From: Plecoglossus altivelis
Taxonomy: Eukaryota; Chordata; Actinopteri; Osmeriformes; Plecoglossidae
NCBI GenBank assembly: GCA_036571765.1
Contig: BROE01000015.1
Location: 516,224-580,223, forward strand
Length of the DNA: 64,000 bases
Direction of reading: 5' to 3'
Position 1 is the stretch's first letter; every line of letters starts with the position of its first letter. Under the pieces are notes generated by a model that had not been told where the DNA came from, did not search any database, and saw only the letters and a program-made list of their open reading frames with translations. Shown here piece by piece: positions 33,704 to 45,039 of the stretch. A program made the position numbers and the translations under genes.

Positions 33704-33905
33704 GTTCAAACAACACACTCACTTGTATGGAGGACGGCCTGTGGTCTTTTCCGGAGGCGCTGTGTGAGCTGCGTTGTCCAGCTCCAGCCCCTGTGCCCAA
33801 CGCTGTCTTGCAGACTAAGCGCTGCAATGAAACTGGTCTCAAAGTGGGTTCCCTCTGCAAGTACAAATGCAAGCCAGGCTACCATGTCAAGAACAAGCCC
33901 AAGAG
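33704..33905 (+). CDS. pappa: pappa exon: end of second SCR and third SCR
   Basis: 202 nt. Acceptor TCCTAG, donor GTGAAC. Encodes NNTLTCMEDGLWSFPEALCE, then LRCPAPAPVPNAVLQTKRC and KVGSLCKYKCKPGYHVKNKP. The lysine- and arginine-rich stretch fits the heparin-binding surface reported for SCR3-4 of pappalysin-1. NNT and NET are possible N-glycosylation sites. Ends two bases into an Arg codon that is completed by the next exon. Confidence 0.96.
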
Positions 33906-34350
33906 GTGAACGGAGGAGCGCTCAGACCAGTTACTGCTGTTACAGTTTTATTTTTCTGTAGACATACAGGAAGTCTTATGATTCAGGCCTGGATTCATTC
34001 ATCAGTTCAATTTAACTAATTGCTTGTCTTTTGCTTAATAGCCAACAAGGGTAAGATTGGAGCCCAATACGTTTTGATGTCTGTTATAATTAAATTAAAT
34101 TAAGTTGAATTGTGCAATTGTTATTGTGTGGTGCCAAACTTCCCAATAAGATTAAATACTAAATACGAATACAGTTACATAACCACTTTTTAATGCATAC
34201 AACACTTACATTTACAATCAAATAGAGTTTTAGGGTATAGGAAACAGCCAACCAGTGTCCTGTTTTTTTGTGTTGTTAAATGAATGACTAAAATAATAAA
34301 GATGTTTGTGGCAACAATTGCCTATAACAGCTTGTCCTCTTGCCTTCCAG

Positions 34351-34537
34351 ACGTGCGTTCAAGCGGCAGTGCACAGAGGATGGCAGTTGGCTTGAGGGGG
34401 AGTGCGTGCCGGTGACCTGTTCCCCCCCTCCACCAGTTTATCATGGCATGTTTGAGTGCACTGCTGGCTTCCGCTTCGACAGCACCTGCCGCCTCAACTG
34501 TACATCCCCCAGCACCGTTGATGCCACCAACCACACG
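34351..34537 (+). CDS. pappa: pappa exon: end of third SCR and fourth SCR
   Basis: 187 nt. Acceptor TTCCAG, donor GTGAGG. Encodes RAFKRQCTEDGSWLEGECVP, then VTCSPPPPVYHGMFECTAGF and STCRLNC. The CTEDGSW and CxPVTC elements are typical ends and starts of SCR modules. The last residues NHT, followed by His in the next exon, form a potential N-glycosylation sequon. Ends in phase 0. Confidence 0.96.
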
Positions 34538-35222
34538 GTGAGGCCACTGCACGCCCCATGCAAGCAGGTCTGTCTTTCACTCTCTCTATTCCTACCCCGT
34601 ATCGTATGGTTTTTATCTGTTTGCTGTGGGTATTACAGAGAGTGAGTGAGTGTACTTGTATCTTTCTGTCTATTGGATGACAAATATATATATTAGGCGC
34701 TGGCATGCTGAAGGTTATTGCAAATGTGAAAAAACTAATTCTGTTCTATTGTATGAGGCGTGTAAATGCTACTTTACTCAGTCCTTGACCTCAGCAGTAG
34801 CTTCTAGCTGATGGGTTGATATGGTCATGCCAGTGGCAGCGTTCTAATGAGAAAATCAGTGGGTGTTCTGATCTAGATTAATAATTCATTCACAGAAATC
34901 ATTCACACTCACTTTCACACAAATTCTTTGAATACACTCCCTCACTCCCACCCCACTCTGTCAACATTGTCAAGCATACTAAATGAGATAATTTACCAAT
35001 GACATTGCAATTGATTTATATGACAGTCTTGCGAATTTTATGTACTGTAGATATCTTTTTATTTTACTTGAGACAACATCCATATCGAAGGCTGCTAGAT
35101 AAGGCTTGTATCTTGTTTCATAGTGGTATTCGGTGTGTGATCATTGTCCTTGGCCTGTGTGTATGTGTGTAATTGTTTGTGTGTGTGCGTGTACTGTATA
35201 TATGTGAATGTGTGTATTACAG
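34538..35222. other. Intron with (TG)n-rich 3' end
   Basis: The last 70 bases before the acceptor are GT-rich (35155-35217) instead of the usual C/T-rich tract. Confidence 0.7.
35155..35217. repeat. (TG)n-rich tract just upstream of a splice acceptor
   Basis: Imperfect TG repeats interrupted by A, C and TATA, running to within 5 bases of the AG at 35221-35222. Confidence 0.85.
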
Positions 35223-35364
35223 CACCCCAATGTGATCCGCTGTAGAAAGGATGGCAACTGGACTGGATCATTCCGCCTCTGCCCTCTGGTCAAGGGCCAG
35301 TGTTCAATACCTCAGAACCTGAACTACAATGTGCGAGCCATCTGTAAAAAAGGACATGGAATAG
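35223..35364 (+). CDS. pappa: pappa exon: end of fourth SCR, start of fifth SCR
   Basis: 142 nt, phase 0 start. Acceptor TTACAG with a weak pyrimidine tract, donor GTCTGT (also weak). Encodes HPNVIRCRKDGNWTGSFRLC, then VKGQCSIPQNLNYNVRAICK and KGHGI. The CRKDGNW element closes the fourth module; GQCSIP opens the fifth. NWT is a possible N-glycosylation site. Ends one base into a Gly codon. Confidence 0.94.
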
Positions 35365-35656
35365 GTCTGTAGATTATAAAACAACAATGAAGAAATACTG
35401 AATTTGCCAAATGTAATAACTACTACAACAATAAACATTTCAATTAAATAATATATGAATCTTTATATGTTTAAAAAGGTTTGCTGTTGGAAAATGATAA
35501 GAACATATATTCCCTTACTAAGTATATTAACTAGTTCTTTCTTGATAAGTTTGCTAATATCTAATGATGTGTAATCTCTTTCTTTAAAATAATTTCTCGC
35601 TTGTTTTCTCTTGCTCTCGCTTCCCTTCTTCCTTTTTCTCCCTCATATGCTCACAG

Positions 35657-35772
35657 GTGATGAGTGTGACATGATGTGCTCAGACAGTAGCAACGACATT
35701 GTGATCCTACCTAGCAACATGACATCAGACAGCGTTATCAAAGAGCACTGGAGAAATCCACCCAAAGTCAAG
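35657..35772 (+). CDS. pappa: pappa exon: fifth SCR, middle
   Basis: 116 nt. Acceptor CACAG, donor GTGTGT. Encodes DECDMMCSDSSNDIVILPSN, then MTSDSVIKEHWRNPPKVK. It carries the long insertion between SCR cysteines that sets the last SCR of pappalysins apart. NMT is a possible N-glycosylation site. Ends in phase 0. Confidence 0.95.
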
Positions 35773-38700
35773 GTGTGTGAATGTGTTTCTGTTTTTGTTT
35801 CTTTCTCTCTGTGTATTGACAGTATGTTTGTCAGTGGTTGTGAGGGTGTGTGTGTTGCTTCACAAATATTGGCTGCTCATTATCCTTTGGAATTAGGAAT
35901 TTGACAGTGTTTCGATATCTTCTGTTACTAATATAAATTATATCTGATGTTTCTGATATAAATTATATGTGCCATGGCCAGACAAAAACACACTGATTTA
36001 CACATGAACACCATATCCTGTTTGAGTACAGACAACTATACTGGGCTTAAAACAACTCTGGACACATTGGAAATACTTGAGATATCAAAAAGAGTTGTTT
36101 TAAGGTTACATATGCACACTTACTATACACACTTTACTACACTTTAATATGCATACACAATAATATTATTTGTGTTTTCTTCTTAGCTCATGATACAAAA
36201 ATACATAAACCACAAATCATGCTAGGAAAATAGGTACAGAATTGCCTGCTCTCATGCTCCACCACCACCATCATAACTACTACCACTAACCAACCAGCAC
36301 AATTACCACGACGTGGAAAAATAGTCGGATTCCAGACTGATCTAAACTTGTGAACCACAAGGCCCAGGCTGAAGCCAAGTCATAAAAGTTAAGAAACCTG
36401 TCATCAGTAATCACTATACTTTTTTTTAATTACTCTTTTACAAACTTTAATTGCCCTTATATTTTTGACATATCCTGACAGGGCTCATTGTATTGATTTT
36501 GCTCCTGATTGTTCAAATTGTAGTGTAAGATTGGGAAAAGGGGGAATTTTAGTTGGCTAGAACCATCACCTTTTTCCAAGAAGACGCTGCTAACTCTTCA
36601 AGAAGTAGTGAAAAATAAAATGAGTAGTGTAATGTTGTTGCTAGGTCTTTAAATTAGTTTTTGGTTTCGGAAAAAAAACATGTACACATCTTAGTCAGTC
36701 CTACCACCCTCAGGACCTCCATTAATTGTATCGGCTAATTAAGCTTGATCTATTTTTCTTAGACAATATGTCTCGTAAGATGTACTTTCGGATACAATTG
36801 CGATATTGACCTGTGATAGTGATACCCAGAGGACAATCTATACTTTTTGTCACTCTGGGTCAGCCTTTTTTGTTATGAGAAGAGAAGGGGGTCAGTACTA
36901 AAATAATACAATTGCAATTGATTTGTTTAATTGATGCCATCTATACTCAATGGTAATTTGAAGCTGGACATGAGGAGAGTGAACAGGTTCATATAGAAGT
37001 GTATGGGGTTGGGGACAAGATGTACTAACAGAGGGGTTGGATGAGGTGAAATCAATAAAGGAGGATTTCAGCGGTGAGTGAGTGTGTCTTTGTGAGCTTG
37101 CCACAGCATTTTATGATTCTTCCATCAGCCAGTATCAATCTATGCTGATGACAACCCTTGCCTCTTTTTGGCTGCACAGTTACAAGCAAAGCAAAAATGT
37201 AAAAAAAATTTTTTTTTTAACTTAATCTTATTTGGTAATATTGTAAATATCATGCCCCGATAAGTGAAAATGTGATGTTCCAAAACGTTTTATATGGCAT
37301 CACCTTAAGACTACCAGTGACTGATAAAGAAAGATATGCTTATACATATTATACCTTCACTCTGCAGTCATCTGTGATGGTCTTAAGTTGATCAACCTTT
37401 AGTTCTTACTGATGTCCAGATCCAGTTTAGGTTCTATACAGGTCACAATTTTGTTTATATATCATTCTTTTTTCTAACTATACTATTCTGTTGACAACTT
37501 TTATTTATCAATAGTGATGCATAACCCCCTAAGACCCATAAGTATTTGGGTCTATTGTATTGTTATATCCATTTACAATGTCTCTCTGACCTGTCCCTCT
37601 GATCTCACAATAGCACGTTAGTCCTCTATCAGCATTTTGCCGCAGTGTCACAAGGCATTTGTCATTTTTATATCAATAATATGCATTGGGGACATGACCT
37701 CATACTTCACCACACTAAATGTAAGAAGTTATTATTACATGGTATTAGCAAACAGAGGAGTAAGACAGGGCCAGCGAAAGTGGATAAAGTTGAAGTACTT
37801 TTGTTCTGGGTGAGTATGTTAATGACATTATGTTAACAAAGAAAGGGGGAAAAGAAAAGCAGACCTGATTACTTTTCATTAGCTTTTTGTAGATGTAAAG
37901 ATCTCACATACTATTATCTGGGCTTTCATGGGCTGGTAGTATTGTACTATATACTATCCCAATTATGTAATGCTGTAATGTAGAATTCTTTTGTTCTTTT
38001 TACCTCGAATGCCGCGCTGTCCTCAGATGCCTCAGCTTTCTCTCACAACTCATCCTGGCTCTCTACCCCAAATCCTTTTTCTTTTTTGCATTGATTTGCT
38101 GACCACACTGAAATGAAAAATACCTTAGTTTGCAGCACCACAAAAAAACATGGCAACTTGTGTGCTATTATAACATTGTGGTGGCGGTGAAGGTAGTGGG
38201 GGGTGTAGTCTCATGGAGGTCAGTCAGTTCTATGCTGCGGGTGGCAGATTTGCTGGAGTGGGGCATCAGGCAGGTTTAGGTTTTGCAGCACTGCATATGC
38301 AATATACATATAGTCCTTATCCAGGAAATAATGTTCTCTCAGTATTAAAACTATTTGCTGGGTACAGCCACATAGATTCATTCTCTTATTTTATTCAGGC
38401 ATAATTGGTTAAATGCACAATACCACATACTTGGACACATTCTGACATGTTTTATACATCAAATACACATTTATAGAAATATTGTATGAGTACATTTATT
38501 TTTAGTGCACAGCTATATGTCCCAAGGCCATAACCAGATCATTCATATCGAAAAATAAGTTTTAATTAGTTATATCATGTCAGAGTTGATGTATTCAGGT
38601 ATTATCAGACATTCAGACTGACACGCTACAAATCAATGTGTGCCTTACTATTAAAGATCAAGGAACTGAGAATTTTCTCTATATACAATTTGCATTTTCT

Positions 38701-38976
38701 ATAAATGTGCACTGAATTACAATTAGGGCAGTCTAGTTGAAGTGTCAAAGAAAATAAGTGATATCAACACCAGTAAATGTCAGTGGTGACAGAGTACAAC
38801 ATCCAAAATTTAGAGCACATTGTTATCCTAACAGTAAAAGACAATGTAATACATAATTGGATTATTTCACCAGGAATTTTCTTCCTACCTCTATAGCGAT
38901 TGGTTGCAATTTCAATGCTAGCAACAGCAGATTTGTTAATATTGCGTTCAAGTGTTCCTTTTCTCTCTCCTTGCAG
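35773..38976. other. Intron, 3.2 kb
   Basis: No coding feature or confident transposon recognised. A run of A then T (about 37200-37219) is the only simple repeat of note. Confidence 0.5.
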
Positions 38977-39048
38977 ACCATAGTATGTACCATGGGGCTG
39001 AAGTGGTATCCACACCCAGCAGAACTTCACTGCATTAAAGGATGTGAG
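38977..39048 (+). CDS. pappa: pappa exon: end of fifth SCR
   Basis: 72 nt (24 codons), phase 0 at both ends. Acceptor TTGCAG, donor GTAAGG. Encodes TIVCTMGLKWYPHPAELHCI, then KGCE. KWYPHPA is a strong pappalysin signature. The final CE begins the Lin12-Notch repeat. Confidence 0.97.
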
Positions 39049-39345
39049 GTAAGGGCTTAATACAGTGATGAAACAATGTATGGAAATAGAATTAATCCAA
39101 GAAAGTGAAGTAAGGCTTTCAGTTGTTTGTTAGGAAATTAGCTCATGACTTGACCAGTTAAAAACCCCTTACGACATTTTACCAGTATGGGAATATTGTT
39201 GATAGGGGGATGTCAATTATAAAGTCCACTCATTTTGTAAGCTTGATCTTTATAACTTCAAATGAAACTTCACATCAACTGGCACATTACCTGGCATATA
39301 GCTTTTAACTTTCTTTGATCCATATCTCAATTTTCCTTTAACGCT

Positions 39346-39435
39346 AGAAGCGCCATGCCATTTCTCCCTATGTACAGCACCATCTGGTATTCAGACTGGG
39401 ACGTTGTTATTGATGTAATGCTAGATGGCGCTTCT
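39346..39435. repeat. Short inverted repeat around AGAAGCGCCAT
   Basis: TAGAAGCGCCAT at the left and ATGGCGCTTCTTA at the right, about 65 bp apart. Could be the ends of a tiny MITE. Confidence 0.6.
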
Positions 39436-39784
39436 TACATAGAGCTAAATGCAAGGTTGGAAAATTGTCTCCATCAATCTGTCATTTATTTGAGTCCTTA
39501 GCACGAATGGGGAAAGTGAGTGCAGAGAGTGTGCAATGAGAGTTCATAACCTACAAACACTTCCTTTAGTGACGTATTTTCTTACTTGTAGTCACTTAAA
39601 GCAAATCCATTAAGCTTTTGGTCATTAAGGCGCAAAATGACATAAATAAAATACAAAACCAATAGCAAGTAACCCAGCGACCAGTTGTTCACAAGAGATC
39701 TGATGGGATTACGTTTTCTGGATGGGATGAAATAAAAAAAATGTGTTCTTCAAATTAAAAATAAAGGATTTTGAAATTAGATTA

Positions 39785-40310
39785 AATCACATACCCCAGT
39801 CCTGATTTAGATCTGGATCAAACCTTCAATTTGTGTTGTTCATAACTTTTTTGTAGGATCTTGGGAAACGTTAGATTAAAAAAAGAAATCAAGATCATTC
39901 TGATCTCAGCAGAAGGGTGGATTCAAGGTGGATTTTGTTACATTACAAAATGCAACAAAACGTTTAATTGGTCAAATAAAACTATATTTATATAAAATAA
40001 TTTATATATTTTTATTTATGAGTAAAAGCAGAAGTTTATGTTGTTCTGGCAGAGTAACATGTCACTCTTCAGCAAGTCCCTCTTGAGAGCTGGCTATTGG
40101 ATAGGTTCTACCTTAGCCTACAGGATGTGCTCCCATTTCTAACACTGGGATTAAAACTTTTGTGATTTTGGAAAGTTTGTATCTGAATCAAACATTGTTT
40201 TGAAAAACCAGCACAAATGTAAAATGGATTACCTGATCCTGGATAGGAAAACATTACATTTTGAAATCCAGATAATTCAGATCCAGATTATTATTTTTGA
40301 ACAACTGTCC
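39785..40310. mobile_element. Possible non-autonomous DNA element
   Basis: TTTAGATCTGGATCAAA near 39806 and ATAATTCAGATCCAG near 40270 are loosely inverted; GATCCTGGATAGG near 40236 is subterminal. The ends are too diverged to define the family. Confidence 0.3.
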
Positions 40311-41134
40311 CTTATAGTGTAGGGAGGAGGGTCCATTTTCCCATTTCAACATCATAAAAGTAAAAGAGGGTGGTTTGCCTCATTCTCGCCTGAATATCTT
40401 AAAGATCAACAAACAATCAACAATATTTTGACTGTTTCAACGCACTGTGTTGCTATTGTACCCTCTCTGAAGCCCCACACTAGCTAGCTGTTAGATGTGA
40501 GGTTACATTCTCTAAACTGTATCTAGAGGTATTACTCCAGAAACAACACTTTCACTGACCAGTTCTACACTGACCAGCATGCTACTTATTCAGCAGTTAA
40601 CAGTAGTTCCCACCATACAAAGAAACAATGCTTGAGGAACTAACAACAGTAACTAAAGTGTGCGTGGCTTAAGCGAAGTCAAGTACAATGAAATGACAAG
40701 TACAGACACGTACAGACAACAATCCTCTGTGACTCCTCAATTTGGTTGGATACTCTTCATTGTCTCCTCTGTCTTTGCACATGACTCCTTCCTTTAGCAA
40801 TTCCTGCCTTCTTTACCAATTCCTGTTAGTCTTACATTATAACAGCCAACTCAATGAAATAGCTTACATTTTTTTTTATGAGAAGTATAAATGAGCATTT
40901 TACAACCTCTACAATGAATGCCTATATTTTGAACTAAGTGCCTAAACGTAACGATATGCTAAATAAAACGCACGGTTGTGCTGCTGGTCTTTTGGAATAA
41001 TATATATTTAAAAGGTTGTATTGGTCACATTCTGTCGTTAATTGCCGTTTTTAATCATGTCTATGGTGTATTTTTCCTGGTCCTGTAATTTAGACATTTG
41101 TATTCTCATCTTTTTTCACCTATCTTGTTTTCAG

Positions 41135-41233
41135 CCATTCATGGGAGACAACTATTGTGACTCAGTCAACAACAGAGCATTCTGTAACTATGATGGAGGG
41201 GATTGTTGCCATTCCACCGTCAAGACCAAGAAG
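41135..41233 (+). CDS. pappa: pappa exon: third Lin12-Notch repeat (LNR3)
   Basis: 99 nt (33 codons), phase 0 at both ends. Acceptor TTTCAG, donor GTGAGT. Encodes PFMGDNYCDSVNNRAFCNYD, then GGDCCHSTVKTKK. The C-x8-C-x8-C-x6-CC spacing, counting the Cys from the preceding exon, and the Asn/Asp residues in NYDGGD are the calcium-binding LNR signature. In human PAPP-A, LNR3 acts with LNR1-2 to determine IGFBP substrate specificity. This is the most diagnostic exon in the window. Confidence 0.98.
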
Positions 41234-42659
41234 GTGAGTACTGGATTCTTAGAACACGGACTTAGTACTTTAAATTTTTACCACAATTTTTGCACATTTA
41301 GTTAAGATGAAGGTTGGGTAATCAAAATATGGTATGACTGCAGTTCTTGCAATGTGTATATTGCATTTACAGTGTCTTTGTCTAGGCCCTTTTGTATCAG
41401 TCTGCCTAACCATCTATCAATGTCTGTTTGTGGTGAAATTGCACTCTAAGAGTCTTCTTCTTGCTCTGGAGTCTCCTCATTTTCTTCTCAGGTATTGTGC
41501 CCACTGTGTCCTCTCTCCAATACAATACCGATGTTATCTTCTGTTTGGCTTTTTGACTGGACATTTTATATTTGAGTCATAACTATCAATACTACAGTTA
41601 CAATATTCCTATTCAGAAAGGCAATGATCTCCAACTTAATTTTTTTCACTCTGCTTCACATTTACCCCAACAAGTGATTATGGTCAGGAAAAGACAGCAG
41701 TTGTGAAGACAATTGGATCATTTGAAATGTTCCCACTTCGGTTCTGTTCCTGAGTGTTGGTTGTTGAGTAGCTTGTTTGGCTCTAGAGAGAGCGGTAACT
41801 AAGGAAATCAGGTAGGAGGTTGAAACAACAGGAAGTGGTCTTTCATAATATGGTTTGTGTGTTTGTGCTTTGACCTTTAAAACTGCCACATGGTCATAGG
41901 AACAAAAGCAGTTATTTGTTTTCTGTTCAGAAAACCCCAATGTTGGCTAAAGCCTCGTATGACGCTGTAGAACATACTGCACAGACCATTTTTGCAACTC
42001 AACGAAAATGTCTTGTTGTTTTTTCATATGAGTTACTGGTATTGATATTGAAGGGAATGCATCTCAAGTCTTTAATTGAGGGCATGGAAGTAAATGCTAT
42101 AGCCCCAGTGGGAAATGACCTCACTCCCACAGCAGTTTCATTTTATTGATTGACGCTATCTCTGCTCTACATCTACTGGCCAGACTCCAGGCCAAGGGCT
42201 TAACAGAATGTTGCGTAACAGAGTCTCTGACATACCAAAACGATGGATAAGTGTGTGTATGTTAGGAAGGGGTATGTAGTAGGAGAAGAACAAAGGGACA
42301 AGTTAGTCCCTCAATCATTCCTTGAACTGGGCTATGGGCTTATGGAAGTTTGTTCCATATCAAGCAAACATAGTACTGTAAGACAATTAGGATTTATTTA
42401 AATGCCCTATTGTTTGGGTCAATGAGAAAGCCATTCCTAGGCTTTAATGCAAAGTATGGAGGGAAGCTCTACAAAAATATGAGGTTGTTTCATTTTTTAA
42501 GTCTATACAGACTTTTTTCAGTCCATCTACATCAGACACTATTTATAAGGAAAGTGGGTAGTTTATGCTAAATTATATGAATGCTTTCTGATAAAAACAT
42601 ACCTAATTAGTCAGTTTGTTATCAGCAATGCATGCTATTGGTATCTCAGATATATTTAT
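41234..42659. other. Last intron, first part
   Basis: No exon or clear transposon recognised. Confidence 0.5.
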
Positions 42660-43360
42660 TAAGGTTCCTCCAGTAGGAGGGAACCTATTGTTTTTGTTAG
42701 TACTCTTATTATTATATTCCTCCATTAAATGACTCGATATCTCAAAAAGTTTTTTCTTCAAATTTTGCCCAGAGATACAACAGAGATACATTACTCCCAG
42801 ATGGCTTGTGGCCCACGTACGCCCAAAGGTGATGTTATAAGCCACGCTCAAAGTCCTCTAAGTACGTTATTTCCCCAGTGCCCCATTACTCCAAAATGCC
42901 TCAAATTTGGTATATATGCCTTATTTCTCATGAGGAATTAAAAGCCATCAAGGACCCACAAGGTCCATCGTGATAGATTTTGCTGTACAGTAAAAAGTTT
43001 GGACAATACTTCTGAAAAGCAGCTAGCTCACAACAACATTGCCCAGAACTCACTGTGTCCACTTGAGCATTTTCATTGATTTATGTCAAAGTGGTCTGCT
43101 ACATTCCCACATATATTTTGAGATTGCATAGATTAAATTTGAGCATATGCAACCAAAATTGAGGCTATTTCGAAATGGCCATGATTTTCCAATTGTTTCA
43201 ACTATGAAATAGTTGCATCAAAATACTCCTTTCAAACTTGACTTTTTCTGTGTCAAATTTATCACATAATCCAACTAAACTTCACTATTTCTGTTATTGC
43301 TGGATACGAATGGTCGGAGACAAAAAGGATAAAAGCATTGTAATAAAAATGCATGAGTGT
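42660..43360. repeat. Hairpin-headed dispersed repeat
   Basis: Begins with GGTTCCTCCAGTAGGAGGGA then ACC, which folds into a stem of 9 bp with one bulge, followed by TATTGTTTTTGTTAGTACTC and a short (TTA)n run. I recognise this beginning as a pattern seen in other fish genomes, but cannot assign a class. The right limit is a guess. Confidence 0.45.
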
Positions 43361-43919
43361 AAAATATAAGGCCTAACGTAATTTCACACTTACAGCAACA
43401 TAAAGGGAACTTTGTCTATTTACAATAGACCCACCTTTGTGCTATTGAAAACTCACGTATTGAAAGGCCATGGATGTGCCATTACTGTAACTCTAGATTT
43501 TCCGAGATGGCTCCGAGGAGCAGCTAGTATTATACACAGGAACATTGCTGTCGAATCCTCCGCTGTTATTTCTGATCCCAACGGGCGATATCTGATAGTA
43601 TCAGGCAAGTTATAAAGTACTCCGGTGGTCCTGGCCTCAAATATATGGCCAAGTTGGGATGCGGAATTTATAAATACTTTTTTCACTACTATTCCTACTA
43701 CTCTACTAAACTTGACAAATCTTTCACCACACAACTTGCCCTCTCAAAATCAGCTAATTAATTACCCTTAAACCCTTAAAGTTCCATGTGGCATAACTTT
43801 GCCTAATAGATCCTTGGAGGACCAATTTCCCTACCGAAATTTTTGCTCTTTTTTGTCTTGCTTGTCCATTGCACTTATTCACAAATTTAAAATGTTTTAC
43901 TTGACAAAAGGCTTCTGCA
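43361..43919. other. Last intron, spacer before L1 remnant
   Basis: Overlapping frames on both strands (43412-43615 +, 43453-43734 -), neither with a recognised domain. Confidence 0.4.
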
Positions 43920-44990
43920 CAACATCATTTTCTCCAATGACCACAGCTTTGTAATGTCTGACAACACCCCTACTTCCATAGAAATCCATCTGCCTCATGG
44001 CAGCCAGCATTCTAAACTTTGGAGATTCAACTCCCATTTGCTACGTAATCTCAAATTCTCTGAATCTCTTTCTTCACAATTTCAGTTTTTCTTTGACGTT
44101 AATGACACGCCAGGCATCAGTAACAACACACTGTGGGAGACCTTTAAGGCTTTTGTATGGTGACGAAGTATGTATTTTGCTTCCTACTTTAAGAAGTCAG
44201 AGCAGGCAAAATTTTAAGAAATATCAGACAATATCCAAAGATTTGACATCCATATCCTGCCAACCCCTCTTCTTTGATTTATAAAAAGCAGCTCCAACTT
44301 CAATCTGAATGTAATTTATTATCAACAGGTAAGGTCAACAGGTAACTCTTGGAGACAAAACAGAATTTTTGTGAGCTGAGGTAAACTGCTTGCATATCAT
44401 ACCCAAGCAGCCAGTGCTTCTAAACTATTCCATAGCATCAAATCTCCTTCAGGAGACACTCAACGTGTTTTCTGATTATTTGGCCAATTCCATTCATAAG
44501 TCCTCTCATGAATGGAAAGTCCTAATCCTGAACTGTTTTGGAAATAAAAAGGCTATTACATCCTCAGTTAACCTGGGCTAATGTCTACTACAAAACCTTT
44601 GGTTCTGTAATTGCCCCTTACTTGGTCAGAGTTTTCAATGAAGCAGTATTGAAGGGTCACACATGCCCCATGTTGTCAGAGGCTTCTATCACTTTATTAT
44701 TAAAAAAGTACAAAGGCACTCTATTTTTTGCAGTTACAAGTCTATTTCATTATTGAATGTAGATTTCAAGATTTTAGCTTAACTTTTGGCCCGCTGCCTT
44801 AAAAATTCATGCCAGCTTTGATAGACCTTACTCAGACCGACCTTTTTCAAAAAAAACAAAAATGTCAAACTACTTCTAGATCTGTGTAAATCTGGTTTTG
44901 CCAGATGGCCCTCTGTCCCTTTTTCACTAGTGGGGCAGGTCAACCTGGTGAAAATGGTGGTATTGCCCAAATTTCTTTAAACCTCCTGAT
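43920..44990 (+). pseudogene. L1-type LINE ORF2 fragment (endonuclease end to RT start)
   Basis: The ORF at 43954-44163 reads MSDNTPTSIEIHLP, then LWRFNSHLLRNLKF and FFDVNDTPGISNNTLWETFK, the end of an L1 endonuclease domain and the following linker. After several frameshifts, 44585-44760 reads KTFGSVIAPYLVRVFNEAVL and SEASITLLLKK, the RT fingers. The catalytic RT palm is not readable. Dead fragment, possibly the same clade as 3097-3890. Confidence 0.75.
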
Positions 44991-45039
44991 GCTTATAAGT
45001 AGTTTTTCTCATGTCTAGACCACACTCCTTTTTTTGGTG

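Larger units (their letters stand above)
39049..41134. other. Intron, 2.1 kb
   Basis: Contains a small inverted repeat (39346-39435) and a possible decayed non-autonomous element (about 39720-40320) whose edges both carry GATCTGGATC/GATCCAGA motifs in inverted orientation. Otherwise plain. Confidence 0.45.

Noticed and set aside
43412..43734. Possible host exon in the last pappa intron
   Set aside because: The flanking exons join in phase 0 with the expected pappalysin sequence, so no exon is missing there, and neither strand shows a known domain.
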